Shown in pieces: positions 50,348-58,899 of a stretch of DNA of 64,000 nt (within the stretch, counting starts at the first letter, position 1; each line of letters starts with the position of its first letter). The stretch is from the NCBI GenBank assembly GCA_031555315.1, contig JAVBUO010000020.1, positions 1 to 64,000 on the forward strand, read 5' to 3'. Under the pieces are notes generated by a model, which saw only the letters and a program-made list of their open reading frames with translations, had not been told where the DNA came from and did no database searches. The DNA is from JAVBJV01 sp031555315. GTDB lineage: Bacteria; Pseudomonadota; Alphaproteobacteria; Acetobacterales; Acetobacteraceae. A program made the position numbers and the translations under genes.

Positions 50348-50425
50348 CCGGCGGTATCGTGCGTATAGAGACGGCGCGTATTTGAGAAACGGGTCAGGCT
50401 CTGACCGATTACCAAGGAGATCGCG

Positions 50426-50509
50426 ATGTTCATCTGTCGTTTCGTTGTCTGTGCCGCACTGTTGCTGGGATTGAGCGGCTGCGACATTCCGCTGATACCG
50501 TTTATCTGA
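50426..50509 (+). CDS. 27-residue mini-lipoprotein
   Basis: AAGGAGAT precedes an ATG that opens 27 codons: MFICRFVVCAALLLGLSGC then DIPLIPFI. It has a positively charged start, a hydrophobic segment and a lipobox LSGC at the right distance, leaving a mature lipopeptide of 9 residues after Cys19. Asp at +2 suggests retention in the inner membrane by the classical rule. Comparable tiny lipoproteins (entericidin-like) exist in other bacteria, but no family is recognised. Too short for usual gene callers. Confidence 0.5.
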   Translation: MFICRFVVCAALLLGLSGCDIPLIPFI

Positions 50510-50911
50510 TCGTCCGATCCGGCCCGGGGTGCCGGGCGCTGCGTAACGTGGTTGCGAATTATCGCGTGTCTTTCGCGTCTGTGTTGCATGCCGGCCTGCT
50601 CTGGAGCGACGGTTTCGACGCCCCGGCCGCATATGGCGCGCCTGCGGCATGAGGGTGGTGTACTCTGTTGCAGGACATCCGCATGGATCGCCGTCATCTA
50701 CTGAAGGGTTTGCAGGGCTTGCCCTCTGCCCGCTTTGCGCGCGCGGCTCTACCCGATGAATGCGCGTCCGGCGCAACTCCTCGACCGGCGTTTCGTGTTG
50801 CACGCGCATTGGCGCGAAACGGACGGCCCGGGTTACAGCCGGCTCCATCCCGTTGCGGGCGGGGGCCGGCTGTTGCATGTTCGGGTTCATCCATTGCCAG
50901 GGGAATTGCCG
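50510..50911. other. Intergenic region with possible decayed coding sequence
   Basis: No intact gene is supported. Two adjacent plus-strand frames give protein-like runs (MDRRHLLKGLQGLPSARFAR from 50683; LLDRRFVLHAHWRETDGPGY from about 50780) that might be one frame-shifted remnant running into the DoxX-like gene, or chance. Confidence 0.3.
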
Positions 50912-51277
50912 ATGCCTGATATCGCTTTGCTGTGCGGCCGTGTGCTGCTGATGCTGGGGTATGTTGCGATGGGGATCGAGGCACTGCGCGCCTGGCCCGG
51001 CGCACATCTGGCATTGGCCGGATGGGCCGGGCTGTCCGGGGTGGTGTCGGCGCTTTTGTATCTGGTGGTTTATCTGCTGCTGCCGGTGCTGATCGCGCTG
51101 GGCTGGCGGGCGCGGACGATGGCGATGCTGCTGGCCGTCGTGCTGTTGGTGGAACTGCTGCTGGCGGGGGGACTGCCCGGCAGCTTCGCGGCGCTGGTCG
51201 CCGAGGGGACGAAATTCGGCGCGCTGCTGCTGCTGGTCGGCGCTGGCAGCGGGCGGCACGCACTGCGGCCCGACTGA
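50912..51277 (+). CDS. DoxX-like membrane protein
   Basis: 121 residues from the ATG at 50912 (GGGGAA upstream). Four hydrophobic segments: IALLCGRVLLMLGYVAMGIE, LALAGWAGLSGVVSALLYLV then VYLLLPVLIALGW, TMAMLLAVVLLVELLLAGGL and FGALLLLVGAG. Size and topology fit DoxX/SURF4-type proteins, whose function is mostly unknown. The frame is open upstream to 50735, so an N-terminally longer product is not excluded. Confidence 0.65.
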   Translation: MPDIALLCGRVLLMLGYVAMGIEALRAWPGAHLALAGWAGLSGVVSALLYLVVYLLLPVLIALGWRARTMAMLLAVVLLVELLLAGGLPGSFAALVAEGTKFGALLLLVGAGSGRHALRPD

Positions 51278-51352
51278 TACGCTTCCCACTGCTGGGTGAT
51301 TTTAACAAAAAACCATAGATTGAGGGTTGCGAGAATGGGGAGGTTTGTAGTA

Positions 51353-51382
51353 AACATCATTCATGAACAATGTTCATATACA
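51353..51382 (+). repeat. 30-bp element with palindrome, left copy
   Basis: The element contains a perfect 15-bp palindrome ATGAACA-A-TGTTCAT (51363-51377) and continues ATACA. A copy identical at 28 of 30 bases lies inverted at 53580-53609. It stands about 20 bases before a GGAGG ribosome site and the ATG at 51404, so an operator or promoter role is plausible. Confidence 0.7.
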
Positions 51383-51403
51383 TTGCCTAGAATGGAGGCT
51401 GCA

Positions 51404-51550
51404 ATGTTTCCGTCTCTTTCGTTTCCGCGACGGGGTTTTGGTAGAGCAGCACGATCCGGCGTAGCGCCCACAGTGACGAATGCTACGGTGGCGTCGCCCG
51501 AAACGCAGCGTCCGGCGACCAGCCAGGTTCAGGCCGTGCTCAGATCATGA
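51404..51550 (+). CDS. 48-residue hypothetical protein
   Basis: GGAGG lies 5 bases before the ATG. The product MFPSLSFPRRGFGRAARSGV ... ends QRPATSQVQAVLRS; basic, Ser/Thr/Ala-rich, without signal peptide or cysteines. Its stop overlaps the ATG of the following lipoprotein gene (ATGA), which supports real translation. Function unknown. Confidence 0.5.
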   Translation: MFPSLSFPRRGFGRAARSGVAPTVTNATVASPETQRPATSQVQAVLRS

Positions 51551-51963
51551 AATTCCGTTTCTGCGGCCGGCGCTTTCTCCAGATCGTGGCAGCGCCACTG
51601 CTGCTGGCCGGATGCGCCGATTGTCTGCAGTACAACCCGACCAATCTGGGTGGTGGCTCGGCCAGATGTTCAGGGGCCGGGCAAGTCCTTGCCCTCGCTG
51701 CTCTTCCCGTCACGCTGCCGGTCCTGGCGCTGGCGGACGCGGCGGAGGAAAGCAGCCGTACCGCCTTTGCCGAGCCGCCCTTAGCAGAGATGCGGCCGCC
51801 AGCGCCGGATCGGCCCTATGCTGCGCGTCGCTGCCGCAGCGGGGCGGCAACCTGTGAGGTCCGGATTTTCTGCCCGGCAGGTGCCCAGCAGTGCCGGGTT
51901 CCTGCGCTCGACCGCACCTGCCCGGCCGGGCAGACCTGCACATTCACGGTGCCGCAGCCATGA
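51547..51963 (+). CDS. Cys-rich lipoprotein A
   Basis: 138 residues. Lipoprotein signal with lipobox LAGC (AAPLLLAGCADCLQYNP). The mature C-terminal third is rich in cysteine: RRCRSGAATCEVRIFCPAGA then QQCRVPALDRTCPAGQTCTF and TVPQP. Spacing C-x6-C-x6-C suggests a small disulfide-stabilised domain. The ATG overlaps the upstream stop and its own stop overlaps the next ATG. The next gene has a similar Cys pattern and a matching CTF-VP end. No known family. Confidence 0.7.
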   Translation: MKFRFCGRRFLQIVAAPLLLAGCADCLQYNPTNLGGGSARCSGAGQVLALAALPVTLPVLALADAAEESSRTAFAEPPLAEMRPPAPDRPYAARRCRSGAATCEVRIFCPAGAQQCRVPALDRTCPAGQTCTFTVPQP

Positions 51964-52283
51964 AGAGGCATAACGGAAGAGGGCGGTTTGCGCGTCTGCC
52001 GGCACTGGCGGTGGTCGTGCTGATAGCGGGATGCGATCATCCCGCGCCGGATGCCGGGCGCGACGATCGGTCCGTGTTCGTGCTGTGTACGCGCGATGGC
52101 CGTACCTGTCGCACGTATCGCGGTTGCACGGACAGGGTCACGCCCTTGGCGGTCGAAACGACGGGGGCTGCCGGCCCGCAGCTGCATCCATCCCTGCTCA
52201 GAGAGTCCTGCACCTTCGCGGTGCCGGCCGACTGGAATATGAATTCACACGACAATCGCCCCCAGCCCGGTTTCAGGCGGTAA
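51960..52283 (+). CDS. Cys-rich lipoprotein B
   Basis: 107 residues from the ATG at 51960. Lipobox IAGC in LPALAVVVLIAGCDHPAPDA. Mature part: VFVLCTRDGRTCRTYRGCTD, with the same C-x6-C-x5/6-C layout as lipoprotein A, and SCTFAVPAD near the end matching TCTFTVPQP there. The two are probably diverged tandem duplicates. ATGA overlap indicates coupled translation. Function unknown. Confidence 0.7.
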   Translation: MKRHNGRGRFARLPALAVVVLIAGCDHPAPDAGRDDRSVFVLCTRDGRTCRTYRGCTDRVTPLAVETTGAAGPQLHPSLLRESCTFAVPADWNMNSHDNRPQPGFRR

Positions 52284-52349
52284 TGCTCCGTCGGGGTTGC
52301 GTGCCGGGAAATTTGCCCCGCCCGGCGGGCCGGGCTATTGCGGGCGGCC

Positions 52350-53522
52350 ATGACCACAGTTCTGCCCATCCAGACCGCCCTGTCCGCCCCGAACGAAGGG
52401 CCGTTGTCCGCCTATCGCGCGCTGGTCGCCACCGGCGCCATCTCGGCCGACCCGTCGCAACTGGCGGCGATCGAACGGTTTCAGGATCTGTGGGGGAAGC
52501 TGCGCGGCTACGACCCCAAGTCCGGCGAGGCCGAGAGCGGTTTTCTGGCCCGCTTCCGCCGCCGCAAGCCGGTCGACGAGGCGCCGCCCGGCACGCCGCA
52601 GGGCCTGTATCTGGTCGGCGAGGTCGGGCGCGGCAAGTCGATGCTGATGGATCTGTTCTTCGGCACCGCCGATCTGGGCCGCAAGAAGCGCATCCACTTC
52701 CATCGCTTCATGCAGGACGCGCATGCGCGGATCTTCCGCTACAAGCAGGCCAACCCGTCGAACAGCGACCCGATCCCGCCGCTGGCCGACGAGATCGCCG
52801 CCGAAGCCGCGCTGCTGTGTTTCGACGAGTTCCAGGTCAACGACATCGCCGACGCGATGATCCTCGGCCGCCTGTTCGAGGCCTTGTTCGAGCGTGGCGT
52901 GGTGATCGTCGCTACGTCGAACACCGAACCGGACAAGCTGTTCCTCGGCCAGCCGGGGCGCGACGCGTTCCTGCCGTTCATCGCGCTGATCAAGCGGCGG
53001 CTGGACCTGCTGCTGATGGACGGGACGCGCGATTACCGGCGCGGGCGTATCCATGGCCTGCCCACCTGGCACAGCCCGGCCGATGCGCGTGCCACCGCGG
53101 CGCTGGATGCGGCGTTCGAACAACTGAGTGGCGAGAAGCACGGCCGGCCCGACACGCTGCACGTCAACGGCCGTGATTTCGTGATCCCGCAGGCGGCGAA
53201 CGGTGTGGCGCGGTTCGATTTCCGCACCCTGTGCGGGCAGGCGTTCGGCCCTGGCGATTATCTGGCGCTGGCCGTGCATTTCGATGTGCTGGTGCTGGAT
53301 GCGATTCCGATGATGTCGCCCGACAATTTCGACGAGGCGCGCCGCTTCATCACGCTGATCGACGCGCTCTACGATCACCGTGTGAAGCTGGTGGCGTCGG
53401 CTGCTGCCGGGCCGGATGCGCTATATCCTGAAGGCCGCAACGCCAAGGCGTTCGAACGCACCGCCAGCCGCCTGGTGGAAATGCAGAGCCAGGACTGGCT
53501 GGGGCTTGAACACCTGACCTGA
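52350..53522 (+). CDS. zapE: Cell-division ATPase ZapE (AFG1 family)
   Basis: 390 residues from the ATG at 52350. Walker A GLYLVGEVGRGKSMLMDLFF, then RKKRIHFHRFMQDAHARIF, Walker B ALLCFDEFQVNDIADAMIL, sensor VVIVATSNTEPDKLFLG, and Arg-rich FIALIKRRLDLLLMDGTRDY. ZapE interacts with FtsZ in E. coli; the mitochondrial relative AFG1 affects complex IV assembly. Length and motifs are complete. Confidence 0.93.
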   Translation: MTTVLPIQTALSAPNEGPLSAYRALVATGAISADPSQLAAIERFQDLWGKLRGYDPKSGEAESGFLARFRRRKPVDEAPPGTPQGLYLVGEVGRGKSMLMDLFFGTADLGRKKRIHFHRFMQDAHARIFRYKQANPSNSDPIPPLADEIAAEAALLCFDEFQVNDIADAMILGRLFEALFERGVVIVATSNTEPDKLFLGQPGRDAFLPFIALIKRRLDLLLMDGTRDYRRGRIHGLPTWHSPADARATAALDAAFEQLSGEKHGRPDTLHVNGRDFVIPQAANGVARFDFRTLCGQAFGPGDYLALAVHFDVLVLDAIPMMSPDNFDEARRFITLIDALYDHRVKLVASAAAGPDALYPEGRNAKAFERTASRLVEMQSQDWLGLEHLT

Positions 53523-53579
53523 CCGGGGGCGGCGGATTTATGAATCTGGAATTGCAATTTCCCGCGTGAGCCTATGGTC

Positions 53580-53609
53580 TGTATATGAACATTGCTCATT
53601 AATGATGTT
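53580..53609 (-). repeat. 30-bp element with palindrome, right inverted copy
   Basis: The reverse complement matches 51353-51382 at 28 of 30 bases, including CAATGTTCATATACA. The core is ATGAACA-T-TGCTCAT, with one arm mismatch. It points leftward into the zapE end, where no minus-strand gene is seen. A further near-palindrome GGAATTGCAATTTCC lies at 53548-53562. Confidence 0.65.
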
Positions 53610-53682
53610 CTGTTTGGAAAATAGCCCTGTCCACAGTGCATCTTCCTTCATCCCGGCGGGCAGACATGCGAATTCCCGGTTC

Positions 53683-54645
53683 TTACAGACCAACCATGAC
53701 CCGCGCGATGTCCTTGCGCAGGGTGGGGGAACGCCGGTAGTACTGGTGCGTGTCGCCGAACCCCGCGCCGTAGTCGTTCAGCGGCGCGCAGTCGACCATC
53801 CGGTAGCGCGCATCGGGGAAACGCTGCTTGTTCCAGCGGTCCTTCGGCCCGTTCTGCCCAAGCCGGCGCATGCCGAGATTGATCAGCATGCTGAGCTGTA
53901 AGACCGCATCGTTGATGCTGAAATAGATCGAGATCCGCCCGGCCAGTTGCCCGAGCGCGGTCAGCCGCCCGGCCGGCGGCAGGTTGAACCCGTCGTAACG
54001 TTCGTCGGGCGCGCAGAGCAGCGCTTCGTCGAACAGCGTGACGGCGCCGTTGCCGTGCGCGAACCAGCTTTCCACCGCTGCCTGCAGCACCCAGTTTCCC
54101 ATGCTGTGGGCAAGCAGGAACACCCGCCGCCCGTTGCGCCGCGCCGCCGTGACGATCGGTTCGAGATTGGCGAAGAACCGCATCAGATGCACACCCGACT
54201 GCCCGGCGACGAGCTGATCGGTGAAGTAATTCGCGGTCAGGGTCGGCTGTGACAGCACCTTGCCGATCGACGGCCAGCAGAACGTCAGCACCGTGGTGTC
54301 GGCGGCCGGCTGGCGTGAGTCGGCGAACCATTCCCGGTTGAAGGCAGCGCGGGTCAGGGCGTTCTCGAAGCTGTTCGCGAAGCCGTGGATGAAGACCAGC
54401 AGGTTCCGGCCCGGCGCCGTCAGGTCGTCGAGCGCCGGTTGGCTGAACCCGCCCTTGTGGATGTCGTGAATGCTCAGGATGGCGCCGGTCTTGTCGGCGG
54501 TCAGGTTGGTGCGGTCGATGAAGGCGGTGCCGTAGGTGATTGCATCGGGGCTGGGGGGCGAGATAATCTTGGCCTGATAGCTTTTCCAGTCGTCCGCCGG
54601 GCCATTCGGCTGACGATTGGTGGCGAAGTAGACCGTGCTGCGCAT
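53683..54645 (-). CDS. DUF900 alpha/beta-hydrolase
   Basis: 320 residues. VYFATNRQPNGPADDWKSYQ and NLLVFIHGFANSFENALTRA (oxyanion region), nucleophile Ser in VFLLAHSMGNWVLQAAVESW, and a C-terminal His in FGDTHQYYRR. This is the DUF900 esterase/lipase-like family. No signal peptide, so probably cytoplasmic. Substrate unknown. Divergent from mdh. Confidence 0.88.
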   Translation of the reverse strand: MRSTVYFATNRQPNGPADDWKSYQAKIISPPSPDAITYGTAFIDRTNLTADKTGAILSIHDIHKGGFSQPALDDLTAPGRNLLVFIHGFANSFENALTRAAFNREWFADSRQPAADTTVLTFCWPSIGKVLSQPTLTANYFTDQLVAGQSGVHLMRFFANLEPIVTAARRNGRRVFLLAHSMGNWVLQAAVESWFAHGNGAVTLFDEALLCAPDERYDGFNLPPAGRLTALGQLAGRISIYFSINDAVLQLSMLINLGMRRLGQNGPKDRWNKQRFPDARYRMVDCAPLNDYGAGFGDTHQYYRRSPTLRKDIARVMVGL

Positions 54646-54907
54646 GAAAACATCCCGATCGGCAATGGCGTTTCAAAAATGAGGGCGGTTCAAAAAAATC
54701 GCCTGCCGGGTTGCCGGCCGCGGCATGCGATCATCTTTCCCGCGGCTGCGCAACCGTTCTTTATACGCGTGCCTCGAGGCCGGCGCGCCGGGGGCTGTCT
54801 TTACGCGGGCACCAAGGCGGGCTAGGAGGCAACGCTGGCCGGTCCGGACACCGGGGGGTGTCGGAGCTGGTGTGGTGTCGTCCAACGTTCCGGAAGGATT
54901 TTCTCTC

Positions 54908-55861
54908 ATGGCCCGTAAAAAGATCGCCCTTGTCGGGGCTGGCAATATCGGCGGTACCCTCGCGCATCTGATCGGCCTGAAGGAGCTCGGCGACGTCGTG
55001 CTGTTCGACGTGTTCGGCGGCGTTGCGGCGGGCAAGGCGCTCGACATCATGCAGAGCGGCCCGGTCGACGGCTTCGATTCCAACATGACGGGCGGGTCCG
55101 ATTACGCGGCGATCAAGGATGCCGACGTGGTGATCGTCACGGCCGGCTTCCCGCGCATGCCGGGGATGAGCCGCGATGATCTGGTGGCCAAGAACGCCGG
55201 CGTGATCGCCACCGTCGCCGAAGGGATCAAGACCTATTGCCCGAACGCCTTCGTGATCGTCATCACCAACCCGCTGGATGCGATGGTCTGGGTGATGCGC
55301 GAAAAGTCCGGCCTGCCGCACAACAAGGTGGTCGGCATGGCGGGCGTGCTGGATTCGGCGCGTTTCCGTCTGTTCCTGGCGCAGGAATTCAATGTCAGCG
55401 TGGAAGACGTGACGGCCTTCGTGCTGGGCGGCCATGGCGACACGATGGTGCCGCTGACCCGCTATTCAACGGTGGCCGGCATCCCGGTGCCCGATCTGGT
55501 GAAGATGGGCTGGACCACGCAGGAAAAGGTCGACGCGATCTGCGCCCGCACCGCGAACGGCGGCGGCGAGATCGTCAAGCTGCTGGAAAAGGGCAGCGCG
55601 TTCTATGCGCCGGCCACCTCGGCCATCGCGATGGCGGAAAGCTATCTGAAGGACAAGAAGCGCGTGCTGCCGTGTGCCGCCTGGTTGAAGGGGCAGTATG
55701 GCATCGATGGGCTTTATGTCGGCGTGCCGGTGGTGATCGGCGCGGGCGGTGTGGAACGCATCGTCGAGATCGAACTCAACGCAGTGGAAAAAGCCGCCTT
55801 CGACAAGTCGTGCGCGGCAGTGCGCGAACTGCTCGAAGCGTCGAAGAAGCTGGTTGGCTGA
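54908..55861 (+). CDS. mdh: Malate dehydrogenase
   Basis: 317 residues from the ATG at 54908 (AAGGA upstream). LDH-like MDH: KIALVGAGNIGGTLAHLIGL, VIVTAGFPRMPGMSRDDLVA with the substrate Arg residues, VITNPLDAMVWVM, MAGVLDSARFRLFLAQEF, and catalytic His in VLGGHGDTMVPLTRYS. It oxidises malate to oxaloacetate. First of the mdh-sucC-sucD operon. Confidence 0.96.
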   Translation: MARKKIALVGAGNIGGTLAHLIGLKELGDVVLFDVFGGVAAGKALDIMQSGPVDGFDSNMTGGSDYAAIKDADVVIVTAGFPRMPGMSRDDLVAKNAGVIATVAEGIKTYCPNAFVIVITNPLDAMVWVMREKSGLPHNKVVGMAGVLDSARFRLFLAQEFNVSVEDVTAFVLGGHGDTMVPLTRYSTVAGIPVPDLVKMGWTTQEKVDAICARTANGGGEIVKLLEKGSAFYAPATSAIAMAESYLKDKKRVLPCAAWLKGQYGIDGLYVGVPVVIGAGGVERIVEIELNAVEKAAFDKSCAAVRELLEASKKLVG

Positions 55862-55887
55862 ATAAAAAAACTGGGGAGCAAGGCCAC

Positions 55888-57084
55888 GTGAATATCCACG
55901 AATATCAGGCGAAGGAAATCCTTCGGCGTTATGGTGTCGCCGTCCTGGACGGGCATGTGGCCTGGACCCCCGACGAGGCGGTCGCGGCGGCGAAGAAGCT
56001 GCCCGGCCCCGTCTACGTCGTGAAGTCGCAGATCCATGCGGGCGGGCGCGGCGCGGGCCGCTTCGCCGACGACCCGCAGGGCAAGGGCGGCGTGCGCGTC
56101 GTCAAGTCGCTGGACGAGGTGAAGACGGCGGCGGACGCGATGCTGGGCCATACGCTGGTCACCAAGCAGACCGGCGCGGCCGGCAAGAAGGTGCACCGCA
56201 TTTACGTCGAAGCGGGTTGCGACATCGCGCGCGAACTGTATCTGGGCCTGCTGGTCGACCGCGCCACGTCGCGGGTGACCATCATGGCGTCCACCGAAGG
56301 CGGGATGGAGATCGAGGAGGTTGCCGAGAACCACCCCGAGAAGATCCTCAAGGTGGCGATCGACCCGGCCTCGGGCATCTCGGGCTTCCATGCGCGCCGG
56401 CTGGCGTTCGGCCTGAAGTTGGAAGGCAAGCAGGTCGCCGCGTTCACGAAGTTCGTGCTGGCGATGTACGAAGCGTTCATCGCGCTGGACTGCGCGATCG
56501 TCGAGATCAACCCGCTGGTCGTCACCGGCGCGGGCGAGGTCGTGGCGCTGGACGCGAAGATGAACTTCGACGACAACGCGCTGTACCGCCACCCGGACGT
56601 CGCCAAGCTGCGCGACGAGACCGAGGAGGATCCGAAGGAACTGGAAGCCGCGAAGTTCGAACTGAACTACGTGGCGCTGGACGGCACCATCGGCTGCATG
56701 GTGAACGGCGCGGGTCTGGCCATGGCGACGATGGACATCATCAAGCTGTATGGCGCGGCACCGGCCAACTTCCTCGACGTCGGCGGCGGCGCGACCAAGG
56801 AACGGGTGACGGCGGCGTTCAAGATCATCCTGTCGGATCCGAATGTCGAGGGCATTCTGGTCAACATCTTCGGCGGCATCATGCGCTGCGACGTGATCGC
56901 CGAGGGCGTGGTGGCGGCGGCGCGCGAGGTCAGCCTGAACGTGCCGCTGGTGGTGCGTCTGGAAGGTACCAACGTGGAACTGGGCAAGAAGATCCTGGCC
57001 GGTTCGGGCCTGCCGATCATTGCCGCGGACAATCTTGCCGATGCTGCCGAAAAGGTGGTCAAAGCCGTGAAGGAGGCCGCATAA
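55888..57084 (+). CDS. sucC: Succinyl-CoA synthetase beta subunit
   Basis: 398 residues from a GTG at 55888 (GGGGAGCAAGG upstream): NIHEYQAKEILRRYGVAVLD. ATP-grasp features include VKSQIHAGGRGAGRF, the metal-binding EINPLVVTGAGEVVALDAKM then NFDDNAL, and C-terminal NGAGLAMATMDIIKLYGA, FGGIMRCDVIAEGVV. With SucD it makes succinate and ATP/GTP from succinyl-CoA. sucC lies 26 bases after mdh and 1 base before sucD. Confidence 0.96.
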   Translation: MNIHEYQAKEILRRYGVAVLDGHVAWTPDEAVAAAKKLPGPVYVVKSQIHAGGRGAGRFADDPQGKGGVRVVKSLDEVKTAADAMLGHTLVTKQTGAAGKKVHRIYVEAGCDIARELYLGLLVDRATSRVTIMASTEGGMEIEEVAENHPEKILKVAIDPASGISGFHARRLAFGLKLEGKQVAAFTKFVLAMYEAFIALDCAIVEINPLVVTGAGEVVALDAKMNFDDNALYRHPDVAKLRDETEEDPKELEAAKFELNYVALDGTIGCMVNGAGLAMATMDIIKLYGAAPANFLDVGGGATKERVTAAFKIILSDPNVEGILVNIFGGIMRCDVIAEGVVAAAREVSLNVPLVVRLEGTNVELGKKILAGSGLPIIAADNLADAAEKVVKAVKEAA

Positions 57085-57085
57085 C

Positions 57086-57961
57086 ATGGCCATTCTCGTT
57101 GACAGCAATACCAAGGTCATCACCCAGGGCTTCACCGGCGCGCAGGGTACGTTCCATTCCGAACAGGCGCTGGCCTACGGCACCAAGGTGGTCGGCGGCG
57201 TTACGCCGGGCAAGGGTGGCACGCAGCATCTGAACCTGCCGGTGTTCGACACGGTTGCCGAAGCGGTCGAGAAAACCGGCGCGACGGCGAGTGCGATCTA
57301 CGTGCCGCCGCCGTTCGCGGCCGATGCGATCCTGGAAGCGATCGACGCCAGGCTGCCGCTGATCGTCTGCATCACCGAGGGTATTCCGGTGCTCGACATG
57401 ATCCGCGTGCGGCGCGCGCTGGAAGGTTCGAAGTCGCGGCTGATCGGGCCGAACTGCCCGGGCGTGATCACCCCGGATGCGTGCAAGATCGGCATCATGC
57501 CGGGGCACATCCATCGCCGCGGCAAGGTGGGGATCGTGTCGCGGTCCGGCACACTGACCTATGAAGCGGTCGCGCAGACCACGGCGGCGGGGCTGGGCCA
57601 GTCGACCTGCGTCGGTATCGGCGGCGATCCGGTGAAAGGCACCGACTTCATCGAGGTGCTGGAGATGTTCCTCGCCGATCCGGAAACCGAAAGCATCATC
57701 ATGATCGGCGAGATCGGCGGGCAGAGCGAAATCGACGCCGCCGAATTCCTGGCCAAGCACAAGGTGAAGAAACCGACCGTCGGCTTCATCGCCGGCGTCA
57801 CGGCGCCGCCGGGCCGGCGCATGGGCCATGCGGGCGCGGTGATTTCGGGCGGCAAGGACACGGCGGAAGCGAAGATGGATGCGATGCGCAGCGCCGGCAT
57901 CTTCGTCGCCGACAGCCCGGCCGCGTTGGGCTCGACCATGGTCAAGGCGCTGAAGGGCTGA
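57086..57961 (+). CDS. sucD: Succinyl-CoA synthetase alpha subunit
   Basis: 291 residues. MAILVDSNTKVITQGFTGAQ, GTFHSEQALAYGTKVVGGVT, CoA-binding region, GPNCPGVITPDACKIGIMPG, and the phosphorylated histidine in MGHAGAVISGGKDTAEAKM. The complex completes substrate-level phosphorylation in the TCA cycle; its presence argues against AarC-type cycles that replace it in some acetic acid bacteria. Confidence 0.96.
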   Translation: MAILVDSNTKVITQGFTGAQGTFHSEQALAYGTKVVGGVTPGKGGTQHLNLPVFDTVAEAVEKTGATASAIYVPPPFAADAILEAIDARLPLIVCITEGIPVLDMIRVRRALEGSKSRLIGPNCPGVITPDACKIGIMPGHIHRRGKVGIVSRSGTLTYEAVAQTTAAGLGQSTCVGIGGDPVKGTDFIEVLEMFLADPETESIIMIGEIGGQSEIDAAEFLAKHKVKKPTVGFIAGVTAPPGRRMGHAGAVISGGKDTAEAKMDAMRSAGIFVADSPAALGSTMVKALKG

Positions 57962-57986
57962 TCGCGGCCCGCACGCAAGACGCAAG

Positions 57987-58023
57987 AACCGCCCCGGTGC
58001 CGAACCGGGGCGGTTGCCGTTTC
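57987..58023 (+). terminator. Intrinsic terminator of mdh-sucCD
   Basis: A perfect 11-bp stem AACCGCCCCGG (57987-57997) with CCGGGGCGGTT (58005-58015), then GCCGTTT. Confidence 0.8.
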
Positions 58024-58118
58024 AGGGCCCGGTTTTGCGCACTGCCCCGGCTTTGCGCACTGCAAAGAGAATTTTGAACCCGCCAGGCCGGCATGCCGGC
58101 AGATCGCGCCATCGTCGT

Positions 58119-58493
58119 TCAGACAGGCGGCGCGGCGCGTCTTGCTTTCCATGCGCGGCACAGGCGCGGCAACAGAACGAACCATTGCATGTAGCCAGCC
58201 GCGAAGAAGGCAAGCCACATCACGAAAAACCCCAGATAGTTCGAGCCGATCCAGTCGAGCAGCGGTACCCCCGATCGCTCCTGAAGCAGAACCAGCAATG
58301 TAAACAGCCCGGCAACCAGGAGGCTGACCGGAAAGGCGAGAAACAGCATGCCGGATACCAGGAAAATGCCGGCATCGCTCGCCGGGCCGGGCGCATAGCG
58401 AACAAGCGTGATGGCGAGCACCGTCACCGAACAAAGAACCCAGCAAATTCTCAGCACTCGGGCCAGCATGACGGTTTCTCTCGATCCAGACAT
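58119..58493 (-). CDS. Small integral membrane protein, unknown function
   Basis: 124 residues, three or four hydrophobic segments (ICWVLCSVTVLAITLVRY, AGIFLVSGMLFLAFPVSLLV then AGLFTLLVLL, YLGFFVMWLAFFAAGYMQWF), ending in a basic tail WKARRAAPPV. No recognised domain. It lies on the minus strand between sucD and sucA, interrupting the otherwise same-strand TCA genes. Confidence 0.6.
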   Translation of the reverse strand: MSGSRETVMLARVLRICWVLCSVTVLAITLVRYAPGPASDAGIFLVSGMLFLAFPVSLLVAGLFTLLVLLQERSGVPLLDWIGSNYLGFFVMWLAFFAAGYMQWFVLLPRLCRAWKARRAAPPV

Positions 58494-58899
58494 AAAAGGG
58501 TCAACCGACGCTCTCTTAGCTTTCCCGTGCGGTTAAAACGATAAAATAATCGCCTGTGAAGCGGTGGCGCAGACCATGGCGGACGGGGCCGGTTGGCGTG
58601 CGTTGGCTTTTTTGCGACCGGGTGCTTCCGGCGGCGGGGAAATTGTGCACTGCAAGAAAATCTTTCACCGTTTCTTGCCGAACCCAGCGGAATTCTGTGC
58701 GCTTTCCCGGGAATTTTTTGCGGTGCGCCCTTGAAACCGGTTGCCGGGTATAAAATCTGTTATCCAGACTGGGGATAGCCCCCTAATTACTGCAACGCGG
58801 GGTCGCGAAACGCAGACTTAGGGTTTTCCTTCCTGTACCGTATGTTAGTAGAGAGCCAAGCCTCGGCTGGAGAAGAGGCTATGTGAAGGGGGCTGCCAG
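58494..58899 (+). other. Long leader region before sucA
   Basis: No gene seen. It should contain the sucA promoter: TATAAA at 58749-58754 and TTGAAA at 58731-58736 are present but only 12 bases apart, so no pair is firm. A GCCTC/GAGGC stem lies shortly before the AAGGGGG ribosome site of sucA. Confidence 0.4.

Noticed and set aside
53566..53901. Plus-strand frame near the right 30-bp element
   Set aside because: Mostly antisense to the DUF900 gene with no ribosome site; does not explain the inverted element.
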